From positions 56,606 through 120,605 of the forward strand of contig CAYFLR010000013.1 in assembly GCA_964343805.1 (NCBI GenBank): a stretch of 64,000 nt of DNA, read 5' to 3'. This document shows positions 45,719 through 58,040 of this stretch, piece after piece (position 1 is the first letter of the stretch; every line of letters starts with the position of its first letter). This DNA is from CAYFLR01 sp964343805 (lineage in GTDB: Bacteria > Bdellovibrionota_B > Oligoflexia > CAYFLR01). The translations under genes and the position numbers were made by a program. The notes beneath the pieces are model-generated. The model made no database searches, was not told the origin of the DNA, and was given only the letters and a program-made list of their open reading frames with translations.

Positions 45719-48700
45719 CTACTCATTCATTTCCAATTTCAGATAGGCACCCGGTTTGTTTTCATCAGGGACAAACCATGCCGGGTAACCGTTTTCATCT
45801 TTCCCTAATCTGGCTCCTGGCACTGGTGGTTTGTTTTGATCAAAACAGGAGGCCAAAGAATCTTTACTTTCACCTGGTGGTAAATACCCAGCTTCTTGCA
45901 TTTCCTTTAGACACTCAGTAAAAACTTGAACAATAGTTTTGAGGTCCTCTGGGGTATGTGCTGTGGTAATAAAGCAAGGAAATCCTTCCCAAACGTGAAT
46001 GCCTTTATAACGCATCCATGGAAAGATCAAATCTGCGAAAGGCAACTCCTCTGATGGTTTAATCTTAAAAAGAGAACCACAATTTACCACCTTAACTGGT
46101 ACAGAAAGAGATTTACAAATATCATTCATCTCCTTCACCATGGCATTGGCTTTATCATTTATTCCTTGCTGCAAAGCAGGACCTTGCTGTTTCATGTAGG
46201 TCACCGCCGCTTTAGCAGCAGCTAGAGCTAGAGGATGACGTACAAAGGTTCCCGCAAAATAGGTAACTCCTACTTGAGGAGTTGAATCATCACCAAATTG
46301 CCAAAACCCACCATCAAGGGCATCCATAAAACGATCAATTCCGGCAATAACTCCAATAGGCATCCCCCCTCCAATGACTTTTCCGTAGGTAGCGAGGTCA
46401 GCCTTAATATCATAAAACTTTTGGGCACCACCGGGGTGAAGGCGGAAACCGGTAATTACCTCATCGAAGATCAAGGCGGTCTCATTTTTACTCGTAATAG
46501 CTCGTAGCTTGTGGAGAAATTCTTTGGGTTGAAAATCAGGTCTTCGACTTTGCACCGGTTCCACCATCACAGCAGCAATATCATCGATATTGTCTTCAAT
46601 AATTTTTAGAGATGCATCAGTTCCATATTCCAGGATCAACATGTTTTCCACCGATGAGGGCATGATTCCGGGAGCACACGGTATTGTCGTAAATTTAGGA
46701 GTTCCTCTGGAAATAACTTCATCCACAATACCATGATACGAACCACTAAAAGCCACAATGCGAGTTCTTCCAGTGACGGTTCTTGCCAATCTCATGGCTC
46801 CCATTACAGCTTCAGACCCTGTATTACAAAATGTCACTCGATCGAGATCCACCATCTCACAAATCATTTTTCCCACTTCACCCGCCAAAGGATGTTGAGG
46901 GCCGATTTCTATGCCAGCATTCATTTGTTTATCAACCTCATCTTTGATAAAAGCAGGCAGATAACCAAAATAACTGGAACCAAAACCATTGATCAGATCG
47001 ATATATTTATTGCCGTCCACATCGTAAAGGTAGGACTCTTCCGACCTTGTCACATGAATGGGATAAGTGAGCTCTTTATATTTAGGTTTAAACCCCGTGA
47101 CCACACGCGGATCCGCTAAATGCTTACGATTTTCCTGGGCTAACTTTTTAGAGGTTTTAGTTTTTTCATTATAGTTTAATAAAAACTGCTCAAAAGTTCT
47201 TTGCTGTTTTCCATCCATCTCTGCATTTGCAAGACTGATTCGAGCTATGGCTCCAAAGGCTTTCTTAGTATTATCCACCTCGGCTTTGATGGGTGTTTTT
47301 TGTTTAGAAGATGTCTGAACCTTTTTTACAGGCACTTTAGCTGACTGACCATTCACCGTCCTTAAAGTTTCTAATTGTGAATTCATCACCTCAATTTGCT
47401 TAGCAATTAACTGCTCCACTGAGCCTAAGTTTCCTGCCTGCACTGAAGAGGATAAAGCCACGGGAACTTCAGGCTCTGAACTTGGTGCTGGAGTAAAATC
47501 TAAGGGTGAATTTTCCTTTATATAGTCAGATAATAACTCTAAATTAGAATACTCTTCTAATAGTTGCCGAAAGGTAATTTTTACCTCAAATTCATTTTTA
47601 ATCTTTAAAGCAATTTGGGTGAGAAAGAGCGAATCTAAACCCAACTCTAAAAAGCTTAGGCTCTTATCAATTTCAGTAAAATCCATCCCAGAGGCCTCTT
47701 CAAAAGTTTGCTTCAGTTTTTCAATTAATAATGACATGGTACCTTCCTTTTGAATCGGTTGAGTTTGTGAATATTGTCCACTTTTAAGCTGCTGGGGTTC
47801 ATCCAACCAATACCTGTTACGAGCAAAGGGGTAGGTGGGAAGACTCACCCTCCCTCTTTTCTCCCCTTGATAATACTTAGTTAAATCAATGGAAATTCCC
47901 CGAACCCACAGCTGACAAATGGCCTCTCCTAAAGAGATCCATTCCTGATTCTGATCAGGGTGACTACCTAAAGAGGCAATGGCCACTTGCTTAACTTTAT
48001 CTTTAGCTTGCTGTTTCGCCAATGTAGTTGCTGTCTTCCTAGGTCCTACTTCTAATAAAATATGGGTAGGATCTTTCCAGAGAGTTTGGACTCCCTCTGC
48101 AAAACGAACTGGATTGCGTAGATGTTCAGCCCAATAGCGAGGATCTTTTGCCTCTTCGTCCTTCATCCATTCTGCTGTAACAGTGGACACAATAGGGATC
48201 TTAGGAGCTGAAAGATGAACCTCTTTCACAATCTTATAAAAGGGTTCTACGATGGGGTCCATCATACTCGAATGAAAAGCATGAGAGGTGTGGAGTTTCT
48301 TACAAAAAATCTCTTCCTTTTGCAATATCGACATTAACTCATCAATCTCAGGGTCTGGCCCTGCTACTACGCAGAGTTCAGGTCCATTAATTGCTGCCAC
48401 AGACAATTTTTCACAAAGACGCTGTTCGATTTTTTGAGCTGCTAGTCTCACCGTAAGCATGGATCCCCGTGGTAGATCCCACATGAGGCTTCCACGATGA
48501 GCCACCAATTTGAGAGCATCTTCCAAAGAAAACACTTCGGCTAAGCAAGCGGCTACAAATTCTCCAATACTATGGCCGATAAAAAACTGGGGCTTCAATC
48601 CCCAGTTCAACCACAACTTAGCCAGAGAGTATTCAATAATAAATAATGCGGGTTGAGTGTAGCGGGTCTCATTGAGCGATTGAATGGCTTCCTTGCTTTC

Positions 48701-50847
48701 ACTGTCTGCAGGGTAAAGAATACTACGAAGATCTATACCCATATGGGACTGTAAAATATCGCAACAACGATCTACGCTCTTTTTAAATAAAGGTTGCGAG
48801 ACATAAAGATTGTGCCCCATATTTACATATTGAGCACCCTGCCCCGGAAACATAAATGCTATTTGACGAGGTTGTTCAATCGTCTCTCCTTTAAAGTACT
48901 TTTTTATTTCTCCGGTAAAAACCCCTGCACTTCGATACTTAAATCTTTGCCTTCCTTGCCCCAGAGTATAAGCGATATCTGCAGGCTCTAGAGCTTCATC
49001 TTGTAGTAAAAATTCATTTAGTAATTTTTCTTGCTCCGCTCTTTCAGTTTCAGTTTTAGCTGATAAGAATAAGGGATGAACGGTTTTAACTGAAGTCTTA
49101 CTTTTTCTCTCATTGGCCTCTTCTAAAATAACATGAGCATTGGTTCCTCCCACCCCGAAGGATGAGACTCCCGCCCGTAGCTTAGAAAAACTTTTCCACT
49201 CCTCTAATTGGCTATTTACTTTAAAAGGGCTATTTGCAAAATCGATCTGAGGATTGGCCTTTTCAAAATACAAAGTGGGTGGAATTTTATTATGCTTTAT
49301 AGCGAGTGCCGCCTTAATCAATCCAGCAATACCCGCCGCCGAAGTAAGGTGACCAATATTACTCTTGATGGATCCCAAGAAACAGAAACCATTTTCATCT
49401 GTCCCCGATTGAAAAGCACTCTTTAATGCTTCTACCTCAATGGGGTCTCCTAAAGGAGTGGCGGTGCCATGAGCTTCCACATACCCTATGGTAGCCGGGT
49501 CAACTCCCGCATCCTGTTGAGCAGCAGTAATCACATCGGCTTGTCCCTCTACACTGGGAGCCGTAAAACTCACTTTATCAGCTCCATCATTGTTGATGGC
49601 ACTTCCCTTTAACACGGCATAAATTTGATCTCCATCCTGCTCCGCCCTTTCTAAGGGCTTTAATACGATGACTCCAGCCCCATCGTTAAACAGCGTTCCA
49701 CTGGCTTTTGCATCAAAAGGACGACAATGACCATCACGTGAAAAGATTCCTCCCTCCTGATATAAGTAACCAGCTTTTTGGGGAGAGCCAATAGCAATAC
49801 CACCGGCCACCGCTAAATTACATTCTCCATTAAAAATGCTCTGGGCGGCTAAATGAACAGCAACTAGCGAAGTTGAACACCCGGTATGAACACTAATACT
49901 CGGACCTTGCAGGTTCAATTTATGAGAGGCCCGAGTGGCAATATAATCCTTTTCATTACCAATCATCACCTGAAAAGTTCCGAGACTTTTTATAAGTTCA
50001 GGGTGCTTTTGGACATTCTGCGGATAGTAGGCATTGTTGGCCATACCTGCAAACACCCCTACTTTTTGATCTGATTCATTGTTAATATAACCCGCATCCT
50101 CTAGCCCCGCCCATACAATCTCTAAAAAGACACGCTGTTGGGGATCCATTAATTCCGCTTCACGAGGACTGATACCAAAAAAGGCGGCATCAAATTTATC
50201 TGCATCGGGCATCAAACCTCTCGCACAGACATAATCGGGTTGATTTGCTTCGTCTTGGAGCGAGGGGTGAAGTTCAGATTTATCAAAAAAAGTAATGGAT
50301 TCCTCACCAGCACAAAGATTTTTCCACAATTCATCCACCGAGTGGGCCCCTGGAAACCGCCCCGCCATACCAATAATGGCTAAATCTCTTTTGCCAGTTT
50401 TGGTAAATTCATTTGATAAACTTTTAGATGAACGGTCTTTAGAGGAAGTGGGACTTTCAATCTTCTGGGCTAACCCTGCAATGGTAGGGTGACTAAAAAA
50501 AGTGGTGATGGAAACTTCCAGTTGCTTTTCTTTTTGCAGTTGGGATAAAAACCGGAGCGCTAACAGAGAGTTCCCGCCTAAATCAAAGAAAGAATCGATC
50601 ACTCCCACCTTATCCATCTGCAGGAGATGAGACCAAATTTGCACCATCAGTTTTTCAAGTTCCGTATGAGGAGTTTGGTATTCATTACTAAGGAGAGGTC
50701 TCTTGTTTTGAATTTTTATTAGGGTTTTACGATCCACCTTACCGCTAGGGGTCATAGGTATTTCTTCCACCTCAATAAAAGCGGAGGGAATCATATAGTC
50801 AGGAGTTTTTTGTTCTAAACTCTTTCTGATTTCCGTGACATTAAGAC
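45719..50847 (-). CDS. Hybrid NRPS-PKS, C-terminal part: A end-PCP-KS-AT-ACP-aminotransferase
   Basis: The 3-prime part of one gene starting at 52296. Order on the minus strand: end of the A domain (PSGKVDRK); PCP (FFDLGGNSLLA); ketosynthase with Cys in VHTGCSTSLVAVH (codon 49877-49879), YVEAHGTATPLGDP and SNIGHLTSAAG; acyltransferase with FIGHSIGEF and HAFHSSMM, the malonyl-type HAFH motif; ACP with LELGLDSLF; and a class III PLP aminotransferase (FDEVITGFRLHPGG, Lys in TYGKVIGGGMPIG at codon 46379-46381). No ketoreductase or methyltransferase. This should extend an aminoacyl unit by malonate and aminate the beta-keto group, as in McyE and MycA-type lines. Confidence 0.88.
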
Positions 50848-50857
50848 NNNNNNNNNN
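50848..50857. other. 10-N placeholder assembly gap breaking the A domain
   Basis: Ten N is a standard unknown-length filler. The frames before and after need a gap length of 2 modulo 3, so the apparent frameshift here is artificial. Confidence 0.9.
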
Positions 50858-50919
50858 GGGTCGCCCGGCCAGATCCACAGCCATTGCCAGCGCTCGACCA
50901 CCGGGTAGGCGACGAGCTG
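50858..50919 (-). other. Foreign-looking GC-rich segment beside the gap
   Basis: About 70% GC by hand count against about 40% around it. In frame it reads AYPVVERWQWLWIWPGD, which resembles a Rieske oxygenase of the vanillate demethylase type (compare the known ...VEERYGFIWVWPGD...), not an adenylation domain. It is probably a chimeric contig end. Confidence 0.7.
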
Positions 50920-52296
50920 CTTCTCTTCTCCTAACCCTTTTTTAGCGGCAACAACTGCTTGTTCAACCACTGGCTCACAATCCAATATCTGTTCTACTTC
51001 TCCTAATTCGATGCGATACCCTCGAATTTTAACCTGATCATCCTCTCTCCCCAAAAATTCTATATTCTGATCTGGTCCCCGTCTAACCAGATCTCCGGTT
51101 TTATAGAGTTTGGTCCAGGCACTCTCTGCAAAAGGGTTTTTAATAAATTTTTCATCGGTCATACTTGGCTGGTTTAAATAGCCTTGAGCTAAACATATCC
51201 CAGCTATATACAGCTCCCCAACTTCACCCTCTGCCACCTTGTTCATTTGGGTATCACAAATAAATAGTTCGGTTTTTGAAATTGCTTTGCCGATGGAAGG
51301 GAGTGCCGGCCAACTGGAAACATCTTTTTCCATTTTATACGAGGTCACCACATGAGTTTCTGAAGGGCCATAGTGATTATATAAACTGGAAGCAGAGAGT
51401 CTGGAAAAAAAGCCTCTAATCGACTCCGTAATCTGCAGCTGCTCACCGGCTGTTATCACTTCTTTTAAGAATTGGGGATATATATTATGCTCATATCCCA
51501 CCTGAGCAAGATGATTTAAAGCCGTATAGGGTAAAAAGAGACGATTTATTTTTTCAGATTCGAGAGTATTTAAAAGGTGAACAGAATTCATTCTGAGCTC
51601 TTCACTCACCAAACTCAAAGTCCCACCCGAACACCAAGTTCCAAAGAATTCCTGAAAGTGGACATCGAAACTCAGGGGAGTGAACTGAAGAGTTTTATCA
51701 CCTAAACTCATATTAGATTCGTCACATTGGTATTCAACTAGGTTAGCGAGAGCACCATGCCCCATCTGAACCCCCTTAGGGTTCCCAGTAGAGCCAGAGG
51801 TATAAATAATATAAACTAAGTCTTCTGGAAGAACATTGACGGATTGCCATGCCTCTGGAAGGTTTTCTTTTTGCCAATTTCCCTCATCCATACAGACCAG
51901 TGAGGGTCCCTCCATATCAAGAGTCGACTTCAAATGCTCATGAGTTAATAATAATTTGGCTTTAGAATCTTCCAGCATGTAATTTTTTCTAGCAAAGGGA
52001 TATTCTGGGTCAATTGGCACATAAGAGGCTCCCGCTTTCAAAATCCCTAATACGGCAATAATCATATCCACCGATCTAGGGATATGAATAGCAACTCGAT
52101 CGCCTTTAATTACCCCTTTTGACTGAAGGTAGTAAGCGAGTTGATTGGCATATAAATTCAATTGCCCATAAGTAAGAGATGACCATTTATCTAGATCATT
52201 TCCAGATAATTTTGCACAAACTGCTATAGCATCAGGACTCTGTTTAACTTGTTTCTCAAAAAGATAATGAATAGATAATAAAGAAGAAGAGTTCAT
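50920..52296 (-). CDS. Hybrid NRPS-PKS, N-terminal adenylation domain
   Basis: The start of the same gene, ATG 52296. There is no condensation domain, so this is a loading module. Motifs: LVYIIYTSGSTGNPKG, FTPLSFDVHFQEFF, YNHYGPSETHVV, YKTGDL and VKIRGYRIELGE. Hand-aligned specificity residues D-V-Q-F-I-A-H-V-V plus Lys (from the fragment after the gap) match the Pro-type code DVQLIAHVVK, recalled from the literature, with one change. The predicted starter is therefore proline or a close analogue. The gene extends beyond the foreign segment to the fragment at 45719. The operon is this gene, the C-A-PCP-hydrolase gene and the free hydrolase gene. Confidence 0.85.
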
Positions 52297-52360
52297 TTCC
52301 TAATACATCCTCAATTAGGGAGTTCATAAAGACAGCTTCATATTAATAAAGTATAATAAT

Positions 52361-52389
52361 ATTATACACCTTTGAGGGAGGTTTGGTAA
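52361..52389 (-). promoter_or_regulatory. Candidate promoter of the NRPS-PKS operon
   Basis: On the minus strand TTACCA (52389-52384), a 17-nt spacer and a perfect TATAAT (52366-52361), ending 65 nt before ATG 52296. The -35 matches 4 of 6 consensus positions. Confidence 0.45.
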
Positions 52390-52548
52390 ACGATGTTTAT
52401 ACCCTATCAGGTTCAATTGGAATATCTGAGAGGAGTAAATGGTTAGATACCCCCATTATGAGGTGATTATTAGTAAAACGCTCAAATTCACCCCCATCTC
52501 AGAAGCGACCAACCATTTAATATCAATAATATTTTTCATATTACTTAT

Positions 52549-52558
52549 CCCCCCCCCC
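52549..52558. repeat. C10 homopolymer upstream of the giant lipoprotein gene
   Basis: Ten consecutive C ending 65 nt before ATG 52624 and 27 nt before a TATAAT. It stands out in AT-rich DNA. Homopolymers of this length slip in replication and in sequencing. Confidence 0.85.
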
Positions 52559-52623
52559 AGAAGGTCGATGAATATATATACAAGGTATAATTACATATTA
52601 TTATTTTAATTGGGGAATAGCTT

Positions 52624-55600
52624 ATGTTTTCACTAAGCCTTAAGCCTTTAATTTTTCTATTACTTTTTTCAATTTCAATCTCTTGTGTGGATGAGACTGG
52701 CAATCGCTGGCTTCTAAAGAAAACCAGCGTCACCAAAGCAAGTGATCCAGCAGAAAGAGATAAGACGGTGGCAGGCACCATAATTTCTCGTCTTTTTGAA
52801 AGTTTAACCAATTCTTTTGGCGCAAACTCGAGTAAAGCCAATTTGATTCAATCAAATGAAGAGAGCTTTCTTTCGGAAGAGCAAATAAAAGGATTGGTGG
52901 AATCTGCAACCAAGGCGATCGAAAAAGCCAATCTTTGGGATTCCACTCAGCTGGAAGAAGTCTTGCCCGTTATCATGGAAGGCTGTGATGATCAGTTAAG
53001 TGCCATGGATTTCACTACCGGTACCAAAGCCGTGGAAATCATCAAGGTCATTGTAAGCTCTTTAATCGATTCTATTGGGGATAATACCAAGGCAGGTAAA
53101 GCCGCCTTAGTGAACACCTCAGAGTCTGAAATTGGTGTTATTTTAGAAAAAATCTCTCATAAAGCTATGGGTAGCTTGGAAAAAGTAGGCCTAAAAAGTG
53201 ATGAACTGGCCCTCGGATCCTCCATAATCATCTCGACACTCATATCTCAAATCGGAGAAAGTGGGGTCCAGAAAGAAAGCCTAAGCCATGCGGTCAACAT
53301 GATTGTGAAAGGAGCTATCGAACAAACAGGTCAAATGGATTCAAAAAATATTACAACCGATGATTTAGGAGAGGTCCTAAAAAGCGTTGTTGCAACCGCC
53401 ACAGTTTCTCTTGGTAAAATCAACGTAGAGGGATTTAATGCTGATGACCTAGGAGATATGATCAGCGGTGTGGTAGGAAGTGCAACCACAGCTTTAGGCG
53501 AATTACAGAATAAGATTAAAGCGGATGATGTGGACGATCTGGTCTTACATGTGGCCGAAGGGGCCACTTCTGCTTTAGATGAACTTGAAATGGACGGATT
53601 CAAAGAAGAGTCTATTGGCAATATGGTGCAAAAAGTGACAGAAGGAACTGTCAGCGCCTTATCTAACATTCAGCTAGCAGGATTTGATCAAAATGAATTA
53701 GGTAACGCTGTGGCCAAAGTTTCAGAAGGTGCGACTCGAGGAGTCATAAGCCTCACTCCTTCGAATGAAAACACCAAGACCTTAGACAAAATCATCACCA
53801 ATATCACCGAAGGAACCTTAAAAGCCCTCAGTAAGCTTGAAAAAAATGGAATTAATACAACCACTGTAGCAGAGATGGTCGAAATGGCCACTGAAGGATC
53901 CATCAACGCCCTTACCGCCTATACAGCACCCGAGGAAGATAAAAGTAAACGAGTTGTAATAGATAATGATGCTCCATCCACTTTTAGCACCTCAGTGGTT
54001 TTAACCTTAAATGGAACCAGGAACGCCTCAGAAATGTTTATTACCAACAAACCAGGCTGTAAAAAAGGTGGCAAGTGGGAGCCTTTTCAATATGCTAAAG
54101 AGTGGCTACTCAAACATAAAAATAAAACCAATTCTGTCTTTGCAAAATTTCGCAATGAAAAAGGTGTTGAATCAAAATGTTTTAAAGACAAAATTATTCA
54201 TGATGATACTCCTCCCTCTAATCCCTCTCTCTTGATTAATAATGGCTCCGACTTTGTAAGCAGTCTCAATGTGACCCTCCACCTAAAAGCAGATGATGAT
54301 CCACATCAGGTCTACATCACCGAAGAAAAAGATTGTACCATGGGTGGAGAATGGCAAGATTTTGCCTCTCAAATTCTGTGGGAACTAAAAATTACCAATG
54401 CAGCCAACACTATTTATGCCAAATTTAAAGATGCATTGGGAAATGAATCTGAATGTGTGGAGGCAACTATTTCCCATGATGACCTCTCTCCTTATAAGCC
54501 AAAAATAGCAATTAACCAGGGTGTAGGCTTGACCAATAATCTTGAAGTTATTTTAAATATAGAAAGTGATAGCTCCCCCAAATCAATGTTACTCAGTGAG
54601 TCACCTAACTGCAACAATGGTGAATGGGAACCATTTGCCTCTTTAAAAAATTGGAGATTTAGCAGTGAAAACTCTCGAAATTATATCTATATCAAAGTAA
54701 GAGATGAAGCAGGAAATGAGTCACGCTGTGCCGCCGCCCATATATTACACGATTCCATTCCTCCTACCATATCTAGCTTTTCAGCTATTGGAAATTTTGG
54801 CTCAAATGATTTCACCACCAAACCAGAGGTCCGACTTAAAATTGAAGCCCACACAGATACCACCACAATGCTGTTGTCCTATGTTGAAGATTGCAGCAAA
54901 GGAGAGTGGATTCCTCTCGAAAGAGAGTTATCTTGGCAATTACTGCAATTAAATGCAGAAAATCATATTTTTGGCCAATTTAAGGACTTAGCAGGAAATA
55001 CCACATCTTGTTTCAAAACATCAATTATCCATGACAACATAGCCTTTTTGGAAGAAGAAGTTCAAATTAATGAAGGAACTGAACTTACCAACCAGCTCAC
55101 TGTTAACTTAGGTTTCTTGGTGGAGCCCGAACCTTATCTGATGTACATAACCAACATCAAAGAGTGTCAAAGTGGAGGGGAATGGACCTCCTTCAAAAAA
55201 ATCACTCAATGGAACCTACCCACAGCCAATACTGACAACCAAGTATATGTTCAATTCAAAGATAAAGCTGGAAACTTAGGACAGTGCATTAACGACATTA
55301 TAGAGCATGACTCAATTCCACCAATCATCGAACACTTTACCATCAATAAAAAAGACGCCAGTACTTATAACCCCATTGTCACACTGGAGGTCTTATCAAG
55401 CGGAAAGCCAACAGCCATGTATATTACCCAAACAGAAGGTTGTACCACCGGAGGAAATTGGGAAATTTATAATACCGCTAAAAATTGGAATTTAGCTCAT
55501 CTCAATGGACATAATAAGTTATTTATTAAAACAAAAGACCTAGTTGGAAATGAATCTCAATGCGTATCGGCTGAGATCACCCACAAAGAATCAAACCCCA

Positions 55601-58030
55601 CCCTGGCTATAAATAATGGCGATCTTTACTCTAACTCTCCTCTTGGAGTGGTGCAATTGGGTTTTGATAATGATGCCATCCCCACAGAAATGTATATTAC
55701 TACCACTGCTGGATGTAGCGCAGGGGGAAATTGGGAGCCTTATTCCCAAACCAAAAACTGGACGTTAGACACTTCTCTTTTTAATAAAACCGTAACCGTG
55801 TATGTTAAATTTAGAAACAATCATGGCTATGTTAGCAAATGCATTTCAGACCACATAATACATGACTCTTTACCTCCAACAAACCCACTCATCGAAATCG
55901 AAAATAATCAACTCTACACCAAAGTTTTACCCGTCTCACTGAAACTGCATGCAGATGAATTGCCCATTTCGATGTTCATAACGGAAAATACAGATTGTAA
56001 ATCAGGAGCCAATTGGATCGAATTTTCAAACTCTAAATCACATACCTTAACCAAGTCAAATCAACAAAATACCCTCTATGTAGCATTCAAAGATGCGGCT
56101 GGAAATATAAGTAGCTGTGGATCAGCCAGTATCACCCATGATAATACTCCTCCTCAAATATCCAGTTTCACAATTAACGATAATGCAACCCTTACTAACA
56201 GCACCTCATTCAATCTTTCAGTGAATGCCACAGGAACCCCCACCAAAATGTATGTGACAAACAATGCCAATTGTGTTGGTGGTGGAACTTGGGAAGATTT
56301 TGCAAGTAGTAAAGGTTGGCCTCTACTTACAACAAATGCCACCAACACGGTTTATCTACAAGTAAAAGATGCTGCTGGTAATATCTCTAGTTGTGTGTCT
56401 GCTGCTATCATTCATGATAATATCCCTCCCTCATCTCCCTCCCTCACCATCAATAATAATGAAAGTTTCACCAGTGACACCTCCGTAGACCTCCAATTAT
56501 CAGCCGCAAGTTCTCCAGAAGAAATGTACATCACCCAAGATAGCAGTTGCAGTTCAGGTGGAAGTTGGATCTCTTTTAGCTCTAGTAACAATTTTGATTT
56601 ACAGAATAAAAATACGACAAACACTGTCTATGTTAAGTTTAGAGATGCAGCTCTCAATGAGAGTATTTGTGTATCCGATGGAATACTCCATGACGATACC
56701 AGCCCAGTCCCTCCAGGATTGATTACTTTAGGCACAGATGAGACCATAAATATATTTGATGAGACTCCCACTCTTACCTACAACACTGCATCGGATGGAG
56801 GAAGTGGAATATCCCAATACCAAGTGAAAATTTATAAACAGTCAGATAACACCTTGATATATACCGCCGAAGGACATCAATCAGGAACCAAAGTGATATT
56901 AAATGGAAATTTATTAACCGTCGGTAACTACTACTACCCGGTAGTAGAAGTCACCGACAATGCAGGTAATGTGAGCCAAAGAAGAGGCCCTAGGTGGTTT
57001 CTCAATAATGCCATACGGGCTGAAGGAAACCATATCTATTCCTCTCCCGGCAGGTATTCTTTAAATATCCCAATCGGAACTTTTTCTGTTAAAACTTGGG
57101 GTGCGGGTGGTGGAGGAGCGTATCAATCGGGGAAAGGTGGTGGAGGTGGATTTGCCAAAGGAACTGTCAATTCTATTCCAGGTACATACACTATCATTGT
57201 AGGAGGTGGTGGATATGGAGCAACTACCCCTGTCGTTGGTGGTATTGGAGGATTTGGAGGAGGCGGAGCCGGTGGGGCGGTCTACTCACCAGGATATGGA
57301 AAGCGAGGAATACCATTTTCTTCTGGTGGCATTGCAGTAAGGGGTAGTCGCCAAGGAACAGGAACTGCCGGAGGTGGTGGTGGCTTATCAGGTGTTTTTT
57401 CTGGAACCTCACCTAATCCATCATCTGCTCTGATTATTGCTGGGGGTGGAGGTGGAGGAACCTGGAGAGGAGATAGTGGAGGCGCCGGTGGAGGATCAAA
57501 TGGCATTAGAGGTCTCGGATCTGCAGGTGGAGGCTATGGAACTCAATCTCGAGGTGGATCAGTTGGAAATGGTTCAGGAGGCGGTTCACCTGGTGGTGCT
57601 GGATATGGTGGTGGTGGTGCTTGGGCTCAAGGTTATGGCGCTGGTGGCGGTGGTGGAGGTGGTTACTTTGGCGGTGGCGGTGGAGGAATGAACCGCGGTG
57701 GTGGAGGGGGAGGATCTGGCTTCCTCAGCTCTCAAATCTCAGGTGGAATCCTGACCGCAGGTAATGGAACTATTCCGGGTAATAATGTAGATTCTGATCG
57801 AGGAAATGCAGGTAATGGCGCAGGTCAAATGGGAAAAGGTATGAATGGAAAAGTACTGATCACCTACTCTTCGGGTTTGGATAAACCTGCTGATAGTGAT
57901 GAAATGGTTACAGTGGTTTTAAAAGATGGAACCATCAAACGACTCAACTATAGTGGCCAAGAGATCTGGTCTAACGAAGATTATCGTATTGCAAATGGAG
58001 AACAAAATGGAATGAGCTATATCAACCTTG
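52624..58030 (+). CDS. Giant repeat lipoprotein, N-terminal part
   Basis: About 1,802 residues to the gap. Lipobox SISISC (Cys21). Residues about 90-430 are helical repeats of some 40 residues (for example GFNADDLGDMISGVVGSATTALGEL). Residues 440-1362 are ten beta repeats of 85-95 residues, each with MYIT...C-x2-GG-x-W and VYVKFKDAAGN-x-S-x-C...I-x-HD, so two Cys per repeat. Next comes an Ig/FN3-like module (1362-1470) and a Gly-rich domain (about 1490-1742) like those of ALK/LTK receptors. It is very probably a surface adhesin or recognition stalk. The start ATG 52624 has GGGGA upstream. It is continuous with the fragment at 58041. Confidence 0.85.
53941..56710 (+). repeat. Ten tandem Cys-pair beta-sandwich repeats
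   Basis: In-frame units of about 260-285 bp, all differing at the DNA level, so this is an old array. Core: M-Y-I-T ... C-x-x-G-G-x-W ... V-Y-V-K-F-K-D ... G-N-x-S-x-C ... H-D-x-x-P-P. The regular two Cys and the Pro-Pro linker suggest a beads-on-a-string stalk with one disulfide per bead. Confidence 0.85.
57093..57850 (+). repeat. Gly-rich domain coding region
   Basis: In-frame GGT/GGA-rich DNA encoding runs such as WGAGGGGAYQSGKGGGGGFA and GGGGGGGYFGGGGGG, interspersed with hydrophobic strands. This matches glycine-rich domains seen in ALK/LTK receptors and bacterial adhesins, with a possible role in ligand binding or polyglycine helices. Confidence 0.8.
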
Positions 58031-58040
58031 NNNNNNNNNN
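58031..58040. other. 10-N placeholder gap inside the giant lipoprotein gene
   Basis: The upstream frame leaves 1 nt and the downstream frame resumes at 58041, so a real length of 2 modulo 3 restores one reading frame. The frame break is artificial. Confidence 0.9.

Larger units (their letters stand above)
52297..52623. other. 327-bp divergent intergenic region
   Basis: No gene seen. It holds the candidate NRPS promoter, a C10 tract (52549-52558), a TATAAT at 52586-52591 for the plus-strand lipoprotein and a GGGGA ribosome site before ATG 52624. I found no riboswitch or other recognised structure. Confidence 0.6.

Noticed and set aside
50815..50884. True frameshift or two separate PKS genes at 50.85 kb
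   Set aside because: The break coincides with a 10-N placeholder and a foreign-looking segment; A-domain motifs resume in order on the other side.
53941..56710. Tandem DNA repeats or CRISPR-like array
   Set aside because: Units are in-frame, diverged at DNA level and encode a conserved domain core; no short identical repeats with unique spacers.
57224..57691. Several open frames inside the Gly-rich region
   Set aside because: They are shadow frames of GGT/GGA-rich coding DNA.
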